Shown here: in pieces, positions 6,848 through 13,883 of the stretch
Layout of the letters: each line of letters starts with the position of its first letter
Position numbering within the stretch: position 1 is the stretch's first letter
Origin: an uncultured Polyangiaceae bacterium
GTDB taxonomy: Bacteria > Myxococcota_A > Polyangia > Polyangiales > Houyiibacteriaceae
Reading direction: 5' to 3'
Assembly: GCA_947259605.1 (NCBI GenBank)
Contig: CAMYMX010000026.1
Coordinates: 1-14,728, forward strand
DNA length: 14,728 nucleotides
Notes under the pieces: generated by a model
Told to the model about the DNA's origin: nothing
The model's database searches: none
The model's input: the letters and a program-made list of their open reading frames with translations, nothing else
Position numbers and translations under genes: made by a program

Positions 6848-8389
6848 ATGATTGTCGCGCATCTGAGATCCGCACTTGTGGGCTTGGCGTTTTTGAGCGC
6901 TGCAGCTCCTGCAGCCGCGGAGAGCCAAGCCAAGCCCAACATTCTCGTCATTTGGGGTGACGACGTCGGCCAGTCGAACATCAGTGCCTACACGATGGGG
7001 CTCGTCGGGTACCGCACGCCCAACATCGACCGCGTCGCCGCCGAGGGTATGATCTTCACCGACTACTACGGCGAGCAGAGCTGCACCGCGGGCCGCTCGT
7101 CATTCATCACCGGCCAGAGCGTCTTTCGAACTGGTTTGAGCAAAGTCGGGATGCCCGGCGCGGATCAGGGCCTGAGTGCCAGAGACCCCACCATCGCCGA
7201 GCTTCTGAAGCCGCATGGCTACGCGACCGGCCAATTCGGGAAGAACCACCTTGGTGACAAGGATGAGATGCTCCCGACCAATCACGGGTTTGACGAGTTT
7301 CTCGGCAACCTCTACCACCTGAACGCGGAGGAAGAGCCCGAAAACGCGGACTACCCGAAGAACCCCGAGTTCAGGAAGCGATTCGGGCCGCGCGGGGTGA
7401 TCCACAGCTACGCCGATGGCCGCATCGAGGACACGGGACCGCTGACCAAGAAGCGAATGGAGACGATCGACGATGAGACCGTCGCAGCGGCCATTCGTTT
7501 CATCGAGCAAGCCAACAAGGCCGGGAAGCCCTTCTTCGTCTGGTGGAATGGAACGCGCATGCACTTCCGCACCCACGTCAAGGCAGAGCACCGCGGCATC
7601 TCCGGTCAAGACGAGTACGCCGACGGAATGGTCGAGCACGACATGCACGTCGGGCAGCTCCTCGGCCTTCTGGACAGGCTCGGCATCGCAGACGAAACCT
7701 TCGTGATGTACAGCACCGATAACGGCCCGCATTACAACACCTGGCCCGACGCGGCGGCGACCCCGTTCCGGGGCGAGAAGAACACCAACTGGGAAGGTGG
7801 GTGGCGAGTTCCGGCGATGGTGCGTTGGCCCGACAAGATCGAGGCCGGCTCGGTCTCCAACGAGATCATGCACCACATGGACTGGTTGCCGACCTTCGTC
7901 GCGATGGCAGGGGACCCCGACATCAAAGACAAGCTCAAGCAGAAGAAGAAGCGGCGCCAAAAGGGCTTTCGGGTGCACCTCGACGGGTACAACTTCGTGC
8001 CCTTTCTCACGGGCGCAGAAGCCAAGGGGCCTCGCAAGGAAATCTTCTACTTCTCCGATGATGGCGATTTGACGGCCCTTCGTTATAACGATTGGAAGGC
8101 GGTCTTCATGGAGCAGAAGACCGAGGGAACGTTTCGGGTTTGGATGGACCCGTTCGTTCCGCTTCGCGTGCCTTTGATTTTCAATCTGCGCCGTGACCCT
8201 TATGAGCGCGCCGAAATCACGTCGAACACGTACTACGATTGGATGATCGACCGCGCCTACATGCTCTACGCCGCCCAGGCCATCGTCGGCAACTTCCTAC
8301 AGACGTTCAAGGAATTCCCGCCGCGCCAAAAAGCCGCGAGCTTCACGGTCGACCAGGCCATGGAAAAGCTGAAGCCACAGGCGCACTGA
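6848..8389 (+). CDS. Exported arylsulfatase (formylglycine-dependent)
   Basis: This 513-residue type I sulfatase hydrolyses sulfate esters and is secreted to the periplasm. A signal peptide covers about residues 1-24, ending AAPAAA before ESQAKPN. Metal-binding D38-D39 lie in NILVIWGDDVG. The formylglycine motif is C79-T-A-G-R83 in SCTAGRSSFITGQ, so C79 would be converted to formylglycine. Other expected active-site residues are K132 and H134 (FGKNHLGD), H239 (GTRMHF) and D291-N292 (STDNGP), followed by the family signature PFRGEKNTNWEGGWRVP. The motif is CxAxR rather than the commoner CxPxR. No maturase is encoded in this window. A good Shine-Dalgarno sequence precedes ATG. A lysine-rich linker KQKKKRRQK lies before the last quarter. 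The natural substrate is not evident. The gene converges on the unknown gene downstream. Confidence 0.95.
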   Translation: MIVAHLRSALVGLAFLSAAAPAAAESQAKPNILVIWGDDVGQSNISAYTMGLVGYRTPNIDRVAAEGMIFTDYYGEQSCTAGRSSFITGQSVFRTGLSKVGMPGADQGLSARDPTIAELLKPHGYATGQFGKNHLGDKDEMLPTNHGFDEFLGNLYHLNAEEEPENADYPKNPEFRKRFGPRGVIHSYADGRIEDTGPLTKKRMETIDDETVAAAIRFIEQANKAGKPFFVWWNGTRMHFRTHVKAEHRGISGQDEYADGMVEHDMHVGQLLGLLDRLGIADETFVMYSTDNGPHYNTWPDAAATPFRGEKNTNWEGGWRVPAMVRWPDKIEAGSVSNEIMHHMDWLPTFVAMAGDPDIKDKLKQKKKRRQKGFRVHLDGYNFVPFLTGAEAKGPRKEIFYFSDDGDLTALRYNDWKAVFMEQKTEGTFRVWMDPFVPLRVPLIFNLRRDPYERAEITSNTYYDWMIDRAYMLYAAQAIVGNFLQTFKEFPPRQKAASFTVDQAMEKLKPQAH

Positions 8390-8394
8390 GATTG

Positions 8395-8416
8395 CCCTAG
8401 GCCCATAAATCTAGGG
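8395..8416. terminator. Possible bidirectional hairpin between convergent genes
   Basis: CCCTAG (8395-8400) and CTAGGG (8411-8416) form a six-base perfect inverted repeat with a ten-base, partly AT-rich loop. It sits in the 39 bp gap between two convergent stop codons, the expected place for a shared terminator. There is no T-tract on either side, so intrinsic termination would be weak. Confidence 0.35.
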
Positions 8417-8428
8417 TCCGCTGAACCG

Positions 8429-9445
8429 CTACCTGCCGCCGAGGCGCTCGTACTCGTCGAGCAGCTCGACGAGGAGCGTGTCCATCCAGTGCTGGGCCTG
8501 CGGGCTGCCGAGCAGCGCCGTGAACGCCGGCCAGGTGGCCTCGGCCAAGGCGTCTAAGGGAGGACGTACGTCGACGTCTTCTAGATGGAGGGCTTCGCCG
8601 AGGTTCATGCCTTCAGAGTACGCCACTGCGCGATCGATCCAGGCATGGACATCCGCCCGTACATCGGGCATGTCGGCGACGTGCCGCGCCGTCAGCTCCG
8701 CGACGACGCCGACATCCTCCAGCAGCGCGTCGTCTGCGGCTCCCACGAGAAAAGCTGGAGACTTCGAGAGCACGAACTTGATGAAGTTGGCGCGGAACTC
8801 GATCGATGCCGGCTCGTCGAGCTTGGCGATGGCGAACTCGGCCGCACGCTTCAAGATCTCCTCCGAGCGAGCCGCGAGAAACGACTTGATCTCCGGTTCG
8901 ATTCGTCTCTCCAAGTCTTCGATGAGCCTTTCAGCCAAGGCACCCGCACTGCCAAGCATTCCGAGGCGCCCTATCGGCGAAACCTTCACCATCAAGCGCG
9001 GCAGCAAGGTCGAGAAATCCTTCAGCGCCCGATAGAGGGCGTCGTTGAGCACGGCCTCGGCGGCCTCCCCGCGAAACATGGCTCGAACCCAGTCGGGGTG
9101 AACCAGGCCCGGTCGAGCGATCGCGTCTTCGAGCTTGGCCTGCGCGTCTTGGGGCAAGAAACGTCCGAGCGGACGCTCGTCCCCTCTGAGCTCCTGGATG
9201 ATTACGGGTGCGACGGCCGCCACGATGGGGCGCGAGAGCGCGGTGACGAGGTCCGCGTTCATGAGCTGATCTACAGCGACCTTGGCTGTCTTGGTGTCGA
9301 TCAGGTCATGAACCGGCGTGAGCAGCAGGAAATCCCAGCTGGCCTCCAAAAGCTGACGCCACTCCTTCTTTGGTTGCTCCCCTTCGGTCAGCCGTCGACG
9401 AAGCCATTGCTTCAGCGCAACGCGCTTGTCCGTTTCGGCGCTCAT
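8429..9445 (-). CDS. Hypothetical cytosolic alpha-helical protein
   Basis: I do not recognise this 338-residue protein. It has no signal peptide and no membrane helix. It is rich in Ala, Leu, Glu, Asp and Arg and looks almost entirely helical. The N-terminal region carries QWLRRRLTEGEQPKKEW, the middle has DLERRIEPEIKSFLAARSEE, and the end is acidic/amphipathic (LLVELLDEYERLGGR). No catalytic motif, metal site or nucleotide-binding loop is visible. Coding is supported by length, by convergent and divergent neighbours that leave the strand free, and by sensible amino-acid composition, whereas overlapping frames are arginine/serine-rich. ATG 9445 was preferred over GTG 9478, which would add eleven residues. 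It diverges from the amidase gene. It may be a lineage-specific conserved protein. Confidence 0.7.
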   Translation of the reverse strand: MSAETDKRVALKQWLRRRLTEGEQPKKEWRQLLEASWDFLLLTPVHDLIDTKTAKVAVDQLMNADLVTALSRPIVAAVAPVIIQELRGDERPLGRFLPQDAQAKLEDAIARPGLVHPDWVRAMFRGEAAEAVLNDALYRALKDFSTLLPRLMVKVSPIGRLGMLGSAGALAERLIEDLERRIEPEIKSFLAARSEEILKRAAEFAIAKLDEPASIEFRANFIKFVLSKSPAFLVGAADDALLEDVGVVAELTARHVADMPDVRADVHAWIDRAVAYSEGMNLGEALHLEDVDVRPPLDALAEATWPAFTALLGSPQAQHWMDTLLVELLDEYERLGGR

Positions 9446-9558
9446 TGAACCGACCCTAGCCCGGGTCACAGGGAGCACAAGCCAAGCGCGCAGGACCTGT
9501 AAGAAAATCGGCCGGTGAACATGACGCTTGAGGTAGGCTGAGGCACGATGAGAACCCG

Positions 9559-11034
9559 ATGGATGAGTTGAGTTATCGCTCTGCGTCGGAGTGTCTGGCG
9601 GCGCTGCGAAACCGGGACGTCAGCTCTTTGGAGCTCGTCGACGCCTGCATCGCACGCATCGAGGCCTTGAACCCGGAGCTGAACGCGGTGGTTGCAACGG
9701 ATTACGACCGTGCCCGCGAGACCGCGCGCGCAGCCGACGCCGCCCGCGCGAATGGAGACGCGTTGGGCGTGCTGCACGGCCTGCCGATGACGATCAAGGA
9801 TTCGTTGGAAACCGCAGGCCTCGTCACGACGTCTGGAGCACCCGAGCTTCGCCATTACGTGCCGGAGGAGGATGCCGTTGCGGTTCACCGCGTCGTCGAC
9901 GCGGGCGCGATCGTTCTCGGGAAAACCAACCTGCCCATCTACGCTGGCGACTGGCAAAGCTACAACGCCGTCTACGGGCGCACCAACAACCCCTGGGATG
10001 TCACACGGACGGTGGGCGGGTCCTCGGGCGGCGCTGCCGCATCGGTTGCCGCGGGCTTCGTGCCCTTGGAGATCGGCAGCGACATCGCGGGCTCGATTCG
10101 AACGCCTGCTCACTATTGCGGGGTCTACGGGCACAAGCCGTCGCACGGGGTCGTTCCGGGGCGTGGGCACATTCCCGGGCCGCCGGGAACCAAGAGCGAG
10201 GCCGATCTTGCGGTGGTTGGACCGCTCGCGCGAACGGCGGGCGACTTGCAGCTCGCACTCGATGTCATCGCCGGCCCCGACACGCTCCTGCGCGACGGTT
10301 GGTCGCTGAGCCTGCCGGCGTCGCGGGCAGACCGTCTCAGCGAATTTCGGGTCGGGTACTGGCTCGACGACCCGCTCTGCCCCATCGATGCCAGCGTTCG
10401 GGACGAGCTCGAAGCGACGATCGAGGCGCTTCGGCCGCACGTCAAGCTCGTGGACATCGGCGCGCCGCTTCAGCTGGACCGAATCGTGCCATTGTACGTT
10501 CGATTGCTGATGGGGGTGATCGGAGGGGATCTGCCGATGCCGCTTCGGGCGATGGCGCGCATCTTGTTGCCCTACTACGCGTTTTCCGATCGGCTGGGGA
10601 TCCCGACCGACCTCGTCGCGAAGAATGCCGTGCGCGGCATGCTGCAGTCACACACGAATTGGAACCGTGCGAACGAAGGGCGCACGAAGTTGCGTTGGCA
10701 ATGCCATGCGCTCTTCAACGACATCGACGTGCTACTGACCCCGATCGTCCCGGTCACGGCCTTTCCACATCAGACCGGAGGCAACCATTTGTCGAGAAGG
10801 CTCACGGTCAACGGAAAGAAGCGGCCGTACATGGATCACGTCTGCTGGGTGGCGCTCGCCACCGCCGCATTCTTGCCAGCAACCAGCGCGCCCGTCGGGG
10901 TCACGCCGGACGGCCTCCCGGTCAACATTCAGATCGTGGGTCCGTTCCTCGGGGATAAGACGACGATCCGATTTGCAGAGCTTCTCGCCGAAGTGCGTGG
11001 CGGATTCCAGCCCACGCCCTCCCTTGACCGCTGA
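9559..11034 (+). CDS. Amidase signature family hydrolase
   Basis: This 491-residue cytosolic serine hydrolase cleaves amide (or ester) bonds. The amidase signature is complete: catalytic lysine K80 in LPMTIKDS, cis-serine S155 in GGSSGGAAAS and nucleophile S179 in DIAGSIRTPAHYCGVYGHKPS. The spacing 80-155-179 equals the 142-217-241 spacing of the Lys-Ser-Ser triad in rat fatty-acid amide hydrolase. The N-terminal helices (SASECLAALRNRDVSSLELVDACIARIEALNP) are also typical. No tRNA-dependent amidotransferase partner genes (gatB, gatC) are present and the C-terminus differs from GatA, so this is a stand-alone amidase of unknown substrate. The start ATG has no Shine-Dalgarno sequence. The stop codon lies inside the first unit of the downstream hexamer array. 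It diverges from the unknown helical-protein gene. Confidence 0.93.
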   Translation: MDELSYRSASECLAALRNRDVSSLELVDACIARIEALNPELNAVVATDYDRARETARAADAARANGDALGVLHGLPMTIKDSLETAGLVTTSGAPELRHYVPEEDAVAVHRVVDAGAIVLGKTNLPIYAGDWQSYNAVYGRTNNPWDVTRTVGGSSGGAAASVAAGFVPLEIGSDIAGSIRTPAHYCGVYGHKPSHGVVPGRGHIPGPPGTKSEADLAVVGPLARTAGDLQLALDVIAGPDTLLRDGWSLSLPASRADRLSEFRVGYWLDDPLCPIDASVRDELEATIEALRPHVKLVDIGAPLQLDRIVPLYVRLLMGVIGGDLPMPLRAMARILLPYYAFSDRLGIPTDLVAKNAVRGMLQSHTNWNRANEGRTKLRWQCHALFNDIDVLLTPIVPVTAFPHQTGGNHLSRRLTVNGKKRPYMDHVCWVALATAAFLPATSAPVGVTPDGLPVNIQIVGPFLGDKTTIRFAELLAEVRGGFQPTPSLDR

Positions 11035-11100
11035 CGCTGACGCTGGCACTGGCACTGGCACTAGCACTGGCACTGGCACTGGCACTGGCACTGTAGCTGC
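11029..11100. repeat. Degenerate hexanucleotide tandem array (GGCACT)n
   Basis: About twelve six-base units run without a gap. Read from 11029 they are CGCTGA twice, CGCTGG, CACTGG twice, CACTAG, CACTGG four times, CACTGT and AGCTGC. The first unit supplies the last sense codon and the stop codon (11032-11034) of the amidase. The last full unit ends about 20 bases before the next start codon. The left units differ consistently (CGCTGA) from the central ones, as in an array that grew by slippage from one side. On the minus strand it reads as alternating Gln-Cys or Pro-Val codons, which are not taken as real coding. Confidence 0.9.
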
Positions 11101-11114
11101 CCTATGACACCCGG

Positions 11115-12356
11115 ATGACCAACCTCCCCCGCCCGCGCGATCGCTCGCGTGACTTCGACATCGTTCTCTGGGGCGCCACCGGATTCACCGGGCGCCTCGT
11201 CGCCGAATACCTCGTCCGCAACTACGTGGGCGGCGATACCGGGCTGCGGCTTGCCCTCGCCGGTCGCAACAAAGCGAAGCTCGAAGGAATCGCCAAGGAG
11301 ATCGGCGCCTCCGAGCTTCCAATCTTGGTCGGCGACAGCTTCGACGTCGAAGCGCTCGATGCCATCACTTCGAAAACCGAGGTCCTCATCAGCACGGTGG
11401 GGCCCTATGCGAAGTACGGCGCCGAGATTGTGGCCTCGTGCGTACGCAACGGCACCGACTACTGCGACCTCACGGGCGAGACCCATTTCGTCCGCGCGAT
11501 GATCGACGCCCATCACGAGGAGGCGCGGAAGACCGGCGCAAGGATCGTGCACTGTTGCGGCTACGACTCGATTCCATCGGACCTCGGCGCGCTCATGGTG
11601 CAGGAAGCATTCAAAGCACGGCACGGCAAGTATGCGACCCAGGTCAAGATGGCGGCGGTCGACACGCGGGGCGCGCCCAGCGGCGGCACCATCGCGAGCA
11701 TGATGAACATCGTCGATGAGATGAAGGAGAACCCGAGCCTGCGCAAAGTGCTGGGCAACCCCTATGCCCTCAACCCCAAGGGCGTTCGCGGCCCCGACAA
11801 GGGAGACCAGGCCGGCGCACGCTTCGATAAGGACTTCAATATGTGGACGGGGCCGTTCATCATGGCGGCCATCAACACGCGCATCGTTCGCCGAAGCCAC
11901 GCGCTCATGGGTCAGCCCTGGGGACAGGATTTCCGCTACTCCGAGGTCATGGGGACCGGCAAGGGTGTTAAGGGACTTTCGGCCGCGGTTTCGGTCGCAG
12001 GCGGCATGGTCGCGTTCATGGCGTCCCTCGCAATCCCGCTCACGCGACCGTTCGTCGAGAAGCGCCTGCCATCTCCGGGCGAAGGACCAGACGCGGAGGC
12101 TCGTGCGAAGGGCCGGTTCAAGGCCGCGTTCGTGGCGCTTGGCGACGGTCAGTCGCTGCGCGGCACGGTAGCTGACAAGCGCGATCCCGGATACGGCTCG
12201 ACCGCGGTCATGCTCTCGGAGGCCGCCCTTTGTCTCGCACTGCAGGGCCAGGAGCTCGAGACCGAAGGCGGCATCCTCACGCCGGCATCCGCGATGGGCA
12301 TGCGACTCGTCGAACGCCTTCGCGCAGCGGGCCTGAAGTTCGAGGTCCAGGGTTAG
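11115..12356 (+). CDS. Saccharopine dehydrogenase-like / trans-acting enoyl reductase-like protein
   Basis: This 413-residue NAD(P)-binding oxidoreductase resembles the SCCPDH/Rv2449c-type group, not true lysine-pathway saccharopine dehydrogenase. The N-terminal Rossmann fold starts DIVLWGATGFTGRLVAEYL, with GATGFTG at residues 20-26, followed by LALAGRNKAKL and LISTVGPYAKYG. Next comes the family block GTDYCDLTGE and HCCGYDSIPSDLG. A hydrophobic stretch (VSVAGGMVAFMASLAIPL) near residues 295-315 precedes the conserved LPSPGEGPDAEARAKG motif, as in lipid-associated relatives. In mycobacteria a relative acts as a trans enoyl reductase in surface-lipid synthesis; here no polyketide synthase is nearby, so the role is open. 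The leader carries the hexamer array. A tiny frame (ATG 11104, five codons with stop) ends in an ATGA overlap with this start. No Shine-Dalgarno sequence. Confidence 0.88.
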   Translation: MTNLPRPRDRSRDFDIVLWGATGFTGRLVAEYLVRNYVGGDTGLRLALAGRNKAKLEGIAKEIGASELPILVGDSFDVEALDAITSKTEVLISTVGPYAKYGAEIVASCVRNGTDYCDLTGETHFVRAMIDAHHEEARKTGARIVHCCGYDSIPSDLGALMVQEAFKARHGKYATQVKMAAVDTRGAPSGGTIASMMNIVDEMKENPSLRKVLGNPYALNPKGVRGPDKGDQAGARFDKDFNMWTGPFIMAAINTRIVRRSHALMGQPWGQDFRYSEVMGTGKGVKGLSAAVSVAGGMVAFMASLAIPLTRPFVEKRLPSPGEGPDAEARAKGRFKAAFVALGDGQSLRGTVADKRDPGYGSTAVMLSEAALCLALQGQELETEGGILTPASAMGMRLVERLRAAGLKFEVQG

Positions 12357-12371
12357 CGCAAGCCGCTGCGA

Positions 12372-12384
12372 CGGCGGATCGCCG
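12372..12384 (+). terminator. Small GC hairpin after the SCCPDH-like gene
   Basis: CGGCG-GAT-CGCCG is a five-base-pair stem with a three-base loop, 15 bases after the stop codon. It has no T-tract, so it is at best a weak or Rho-assisted terminator, and in GC-rich DNA it may be chance. Confidence 0.2.
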
Positions 12385-12420
12385 CGTCCGGCCCATGAGC
12401 TAAGCTTCACCCTGTCAGCG

Positions 12421-13293
12421 ATGCGATACGAAGGGCAGATCTACCGGCCGCCCAGCGAGGCCGACGCGTACATCGTACAGGCGACGGTCGGCTGCTCGTG
12501 GAATCACTGCACCTACTGCGACATGTACCGAAGCAAAGTGTTTCGCGTGCGGAGCCTCCGCGAGACGCTAACCGACATCGAAGAAGCCGGGCGAAGCTTC
12601 GGCCGCAACGTCAGCAAGGTCTTTGTCGCCGACGGCGACGCGCTGGTCCTCGACCTCGATCACTGGGAGGCCATTCTGGCGGCATGCCGCGACGCGTTTC
12701 CACGTTTGAAACGAGTCAGCGCGTACGCGACCGCGATGAACGTCAACGCGAAGCGGCCCGAGGAGCTTCGGCGGCTTCGCGAGCTCGGCTTGTCGCTCCT
12801 CTACATGGGGCCTGAGACCGGCGACGACCCGACCTTCAGGCGAATCGCGAAGGGCTCGAACTTCGAGGAGCATGTCGAGGCGGCCCGGCGCGCGCACGAA
12901 GCCGGCATGAAAATTTCGGCGATTTTCCTGCTGGGCGCCGGGGGGACGGAGCGCAGCAAAGAGCACGCCGCCGGTTCGGCCAAGCTCATCACCGAGATGG
13001 ACCCGGAGTTCGTCTCCGCCCTGACCCTCACGATCATTCCCGGCACCCCGATCGACAAGATGCAGGCGCAAGGCAAGTTCACCCTCCCCTCGGTCACCGG
13101 CCTGCTCGAGGAGCTTCGTACCATCGTGGCCGAGTCGTCGCCGGCCAATGCGGTCTTTCGCACCAACCATGCCTCGAACTACCTCCCGCTGGCAGGTCGC
13201 CTACCCGAGGACCGCGAGCGCATCGTGGCCGTGCTGGACGAAGCACTCGCCGGCGGTATTCCGCTCCGCCCTGAATCGTCGCGGGGCCTCTGA
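12421..13293 (+). CDS. Radical SAM protein, Cx4CxxC subgroup
   Basis: This 290-residue radical S-adenosylmethionine enzyme holds its 4Fe-4S cluster through C25, C30 and C33 in VGCSWNHCTYCDMY. The cluster spacing is C-x4-C-x2-C rather than the usual C-x3-C-x2-C. It fits a subgroup I know by the opening 'YRPPSEA...IQ.T.GCS.N.C.(F/Y)C.MY', seen here as IYRPPSEADAYIVQATVGC. The rest is a TIM-barrel-like domain: VFVADGDALVLD, a glutamate-bearing YMGPETGDDPTFRRI motif likely to contact SAM, then KISAIFLLGAGG and LTIIPGTP. Homologues are often labelled as coproporphyrinogen oxidase-related or Elp3-like without proof. There is no SPASM extension of extra cysteines, so it is not a sulfatase maturase. 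Reaction unknown. The ATG start has no clear Shine-Dalgarno sequence. Confidence 0.9.
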   Translation: MRYEGQIYRPPSEADAYIVQATVGCSWNHCTYCDMYRSKVFRVRSLRETLTDIEEAGRSFGRNVSKVFVADGDALVLDLDHWEAILAACRDAFPRLKRVSAYATAMNVNAKRPEELRRLRELGLSLLYMGPETGDDPTFRRIAKGSNFEEHVEAARRAHEAGMKISAIFLLGAGGTERSKEHAAGSAKLITEMDPEFVSALTLTIIPGTPIDKMQAQGKFTLPSVTGLLEELRTIVAESSPANAVFRTNHASNYLPLAGRLPEDRERIVAVLDEALAGGIPLRPESSRGL

Positions 13294-13344
13294 ACATCCT
13301 TCACGGTTGCGCGTGCCCCTGAAATGGACGTATGACTCCTGCCC

Positions 13345-13349
13345 TGGGA
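13345..13349 (+). promoter_or_regulatory. Ribosome binding site deciding the DUF1523 start
   Basis: GGGAG ends nine bases before ATG 13359, and supports it over the in-frame ATG 13332, which would add a nine-residue polar leader in front of the membrane segment. Confidence 0.5.
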
Positions 13350-13358
13350 GCCAACTCG

Positions 13359-13883
13359 ATGCGAAAACTAGGCATAGCGCTTGCGGTCTTGGTGGCCCTG
13401 CTCTTCGCAGGGACGCTCTACTATTTCATGCCGAGGGCGACCAAGGTCCTGATCACGGGAACCGAGGTCAAGCGGATGGACACCAAGGACCCTGCGACCG
13501 GCGATCACCGGAGCCGCGACGTTCGGTTCATCTACGCGAAGGATCAGGACACGCAGAAGGCACGCGTCTTTCGCAACGAGGACAACGGCTGGTACCTCAA
13601 GTGGGACGCCGGGGACATCGCGGCGGAGGCCTCGAAGCTTGCAAAGAACGAGGTCGATGAAACGGCGCTGCTCACCTACTACGGCGTACGCATCGCGATT
13701 TTCGACTCGTACCCCAACGTCCTTTCGTTGAAAGAGGTCGAACCGGACTACGTGTACATCCCGTGGTTCAACATGGTCGTGCTCGTTCTCCTGCTCATCG
13801 TCTTCATTTGGGCGGGCGTAAAACTTCGGCGGCTTTTCTCCGGTGCCAAAGCCAAGCTGAGCAAGCGGCCCGAGGGCTCATAG
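13359..13883 (+). CDS. DUF1523-like membrane protein
   Basis: This is a 174-residue envelope protein of unknown function. The first hydrophobic segment, at about residues 4-21 (LGIALAVLVALLFAGTLYYF), may be an uncleaved anchor. A periplasmic domain follows with the DUF1523 pattern: VLITGTEVKRMD, RDVRFIYAKD, VFRNEDNGWYLKWD and ALLTYYGVRI. A second strong membrane helix (MVVLVLLLIVFIWAGVKL, about residues 138-155) is followed by a basic tail, giving two membrane anchors around one extracytoplasmic domain. Length is normal for the family. The stop codon overlaps the convergent sulfotransferase by six bases. Starting at ATG 13332 instead would give 183 residues. Confidence 0.85.
   Translation: MRKLGIALAVLVALLFAGTLYYFMPRATKVLITGTEVKRMDTKDPATGDHRSRDVRFIYAKDQDTQKARVFRNEDNGWYLKWDAGDIAAEASKLAKNEVDETALLTYYGVRIAIFDSYPNVLSLKEVEPDYVYIPWFNMVVLVLLLIVFIWAGVKLRRLFSGAKAKLSKRPEGS

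Noticed and set aside
7100..7978. 292-residue minus-strand frame antisense to the arylsulfatase
   Set aside because: It has no motif, while the sulfatase frame has every active-site element and a strong ribosome binding site.
9591..10958. 455-residue plus-strand frame inside the amidase
   Set aside because: It is very Arg/Gly/Ala-rich, whereas the amidase frame carries the complete Lys-Ser-Ser triad with exact spacing.
9559..11034. Amidase as GatA of the tRNA amidotransferase
   Set aside because: There are no gatB or gatC neighbours, and the sequence around the active site and C-terminus looks like a stand-alone amidase.
11029..11100. Tandem array as a CRISPR array or replication iterons
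   Set aside because: Units are six bases with no spacers. They are too short and too degenerate for either, and there are no cas or rep genes nearby.
11061..12410. 449-residue minus-strand frame antisense to the SCCPDH-like gene, ending in alternating Gln-Cys
   Set aside because: It mirrors a well-supported gene, and its Gln-Cys tail is only the hexamer array read backwards.
12421..13293. Radical SAM protein as the maturase of the nearby sulfatase
   Set aside because: It lacks the extra cysteine-rich SPASM region of anaerobic sulfatase-maturing enzymes and has the Cx4CxxC motif of a different subgroup.
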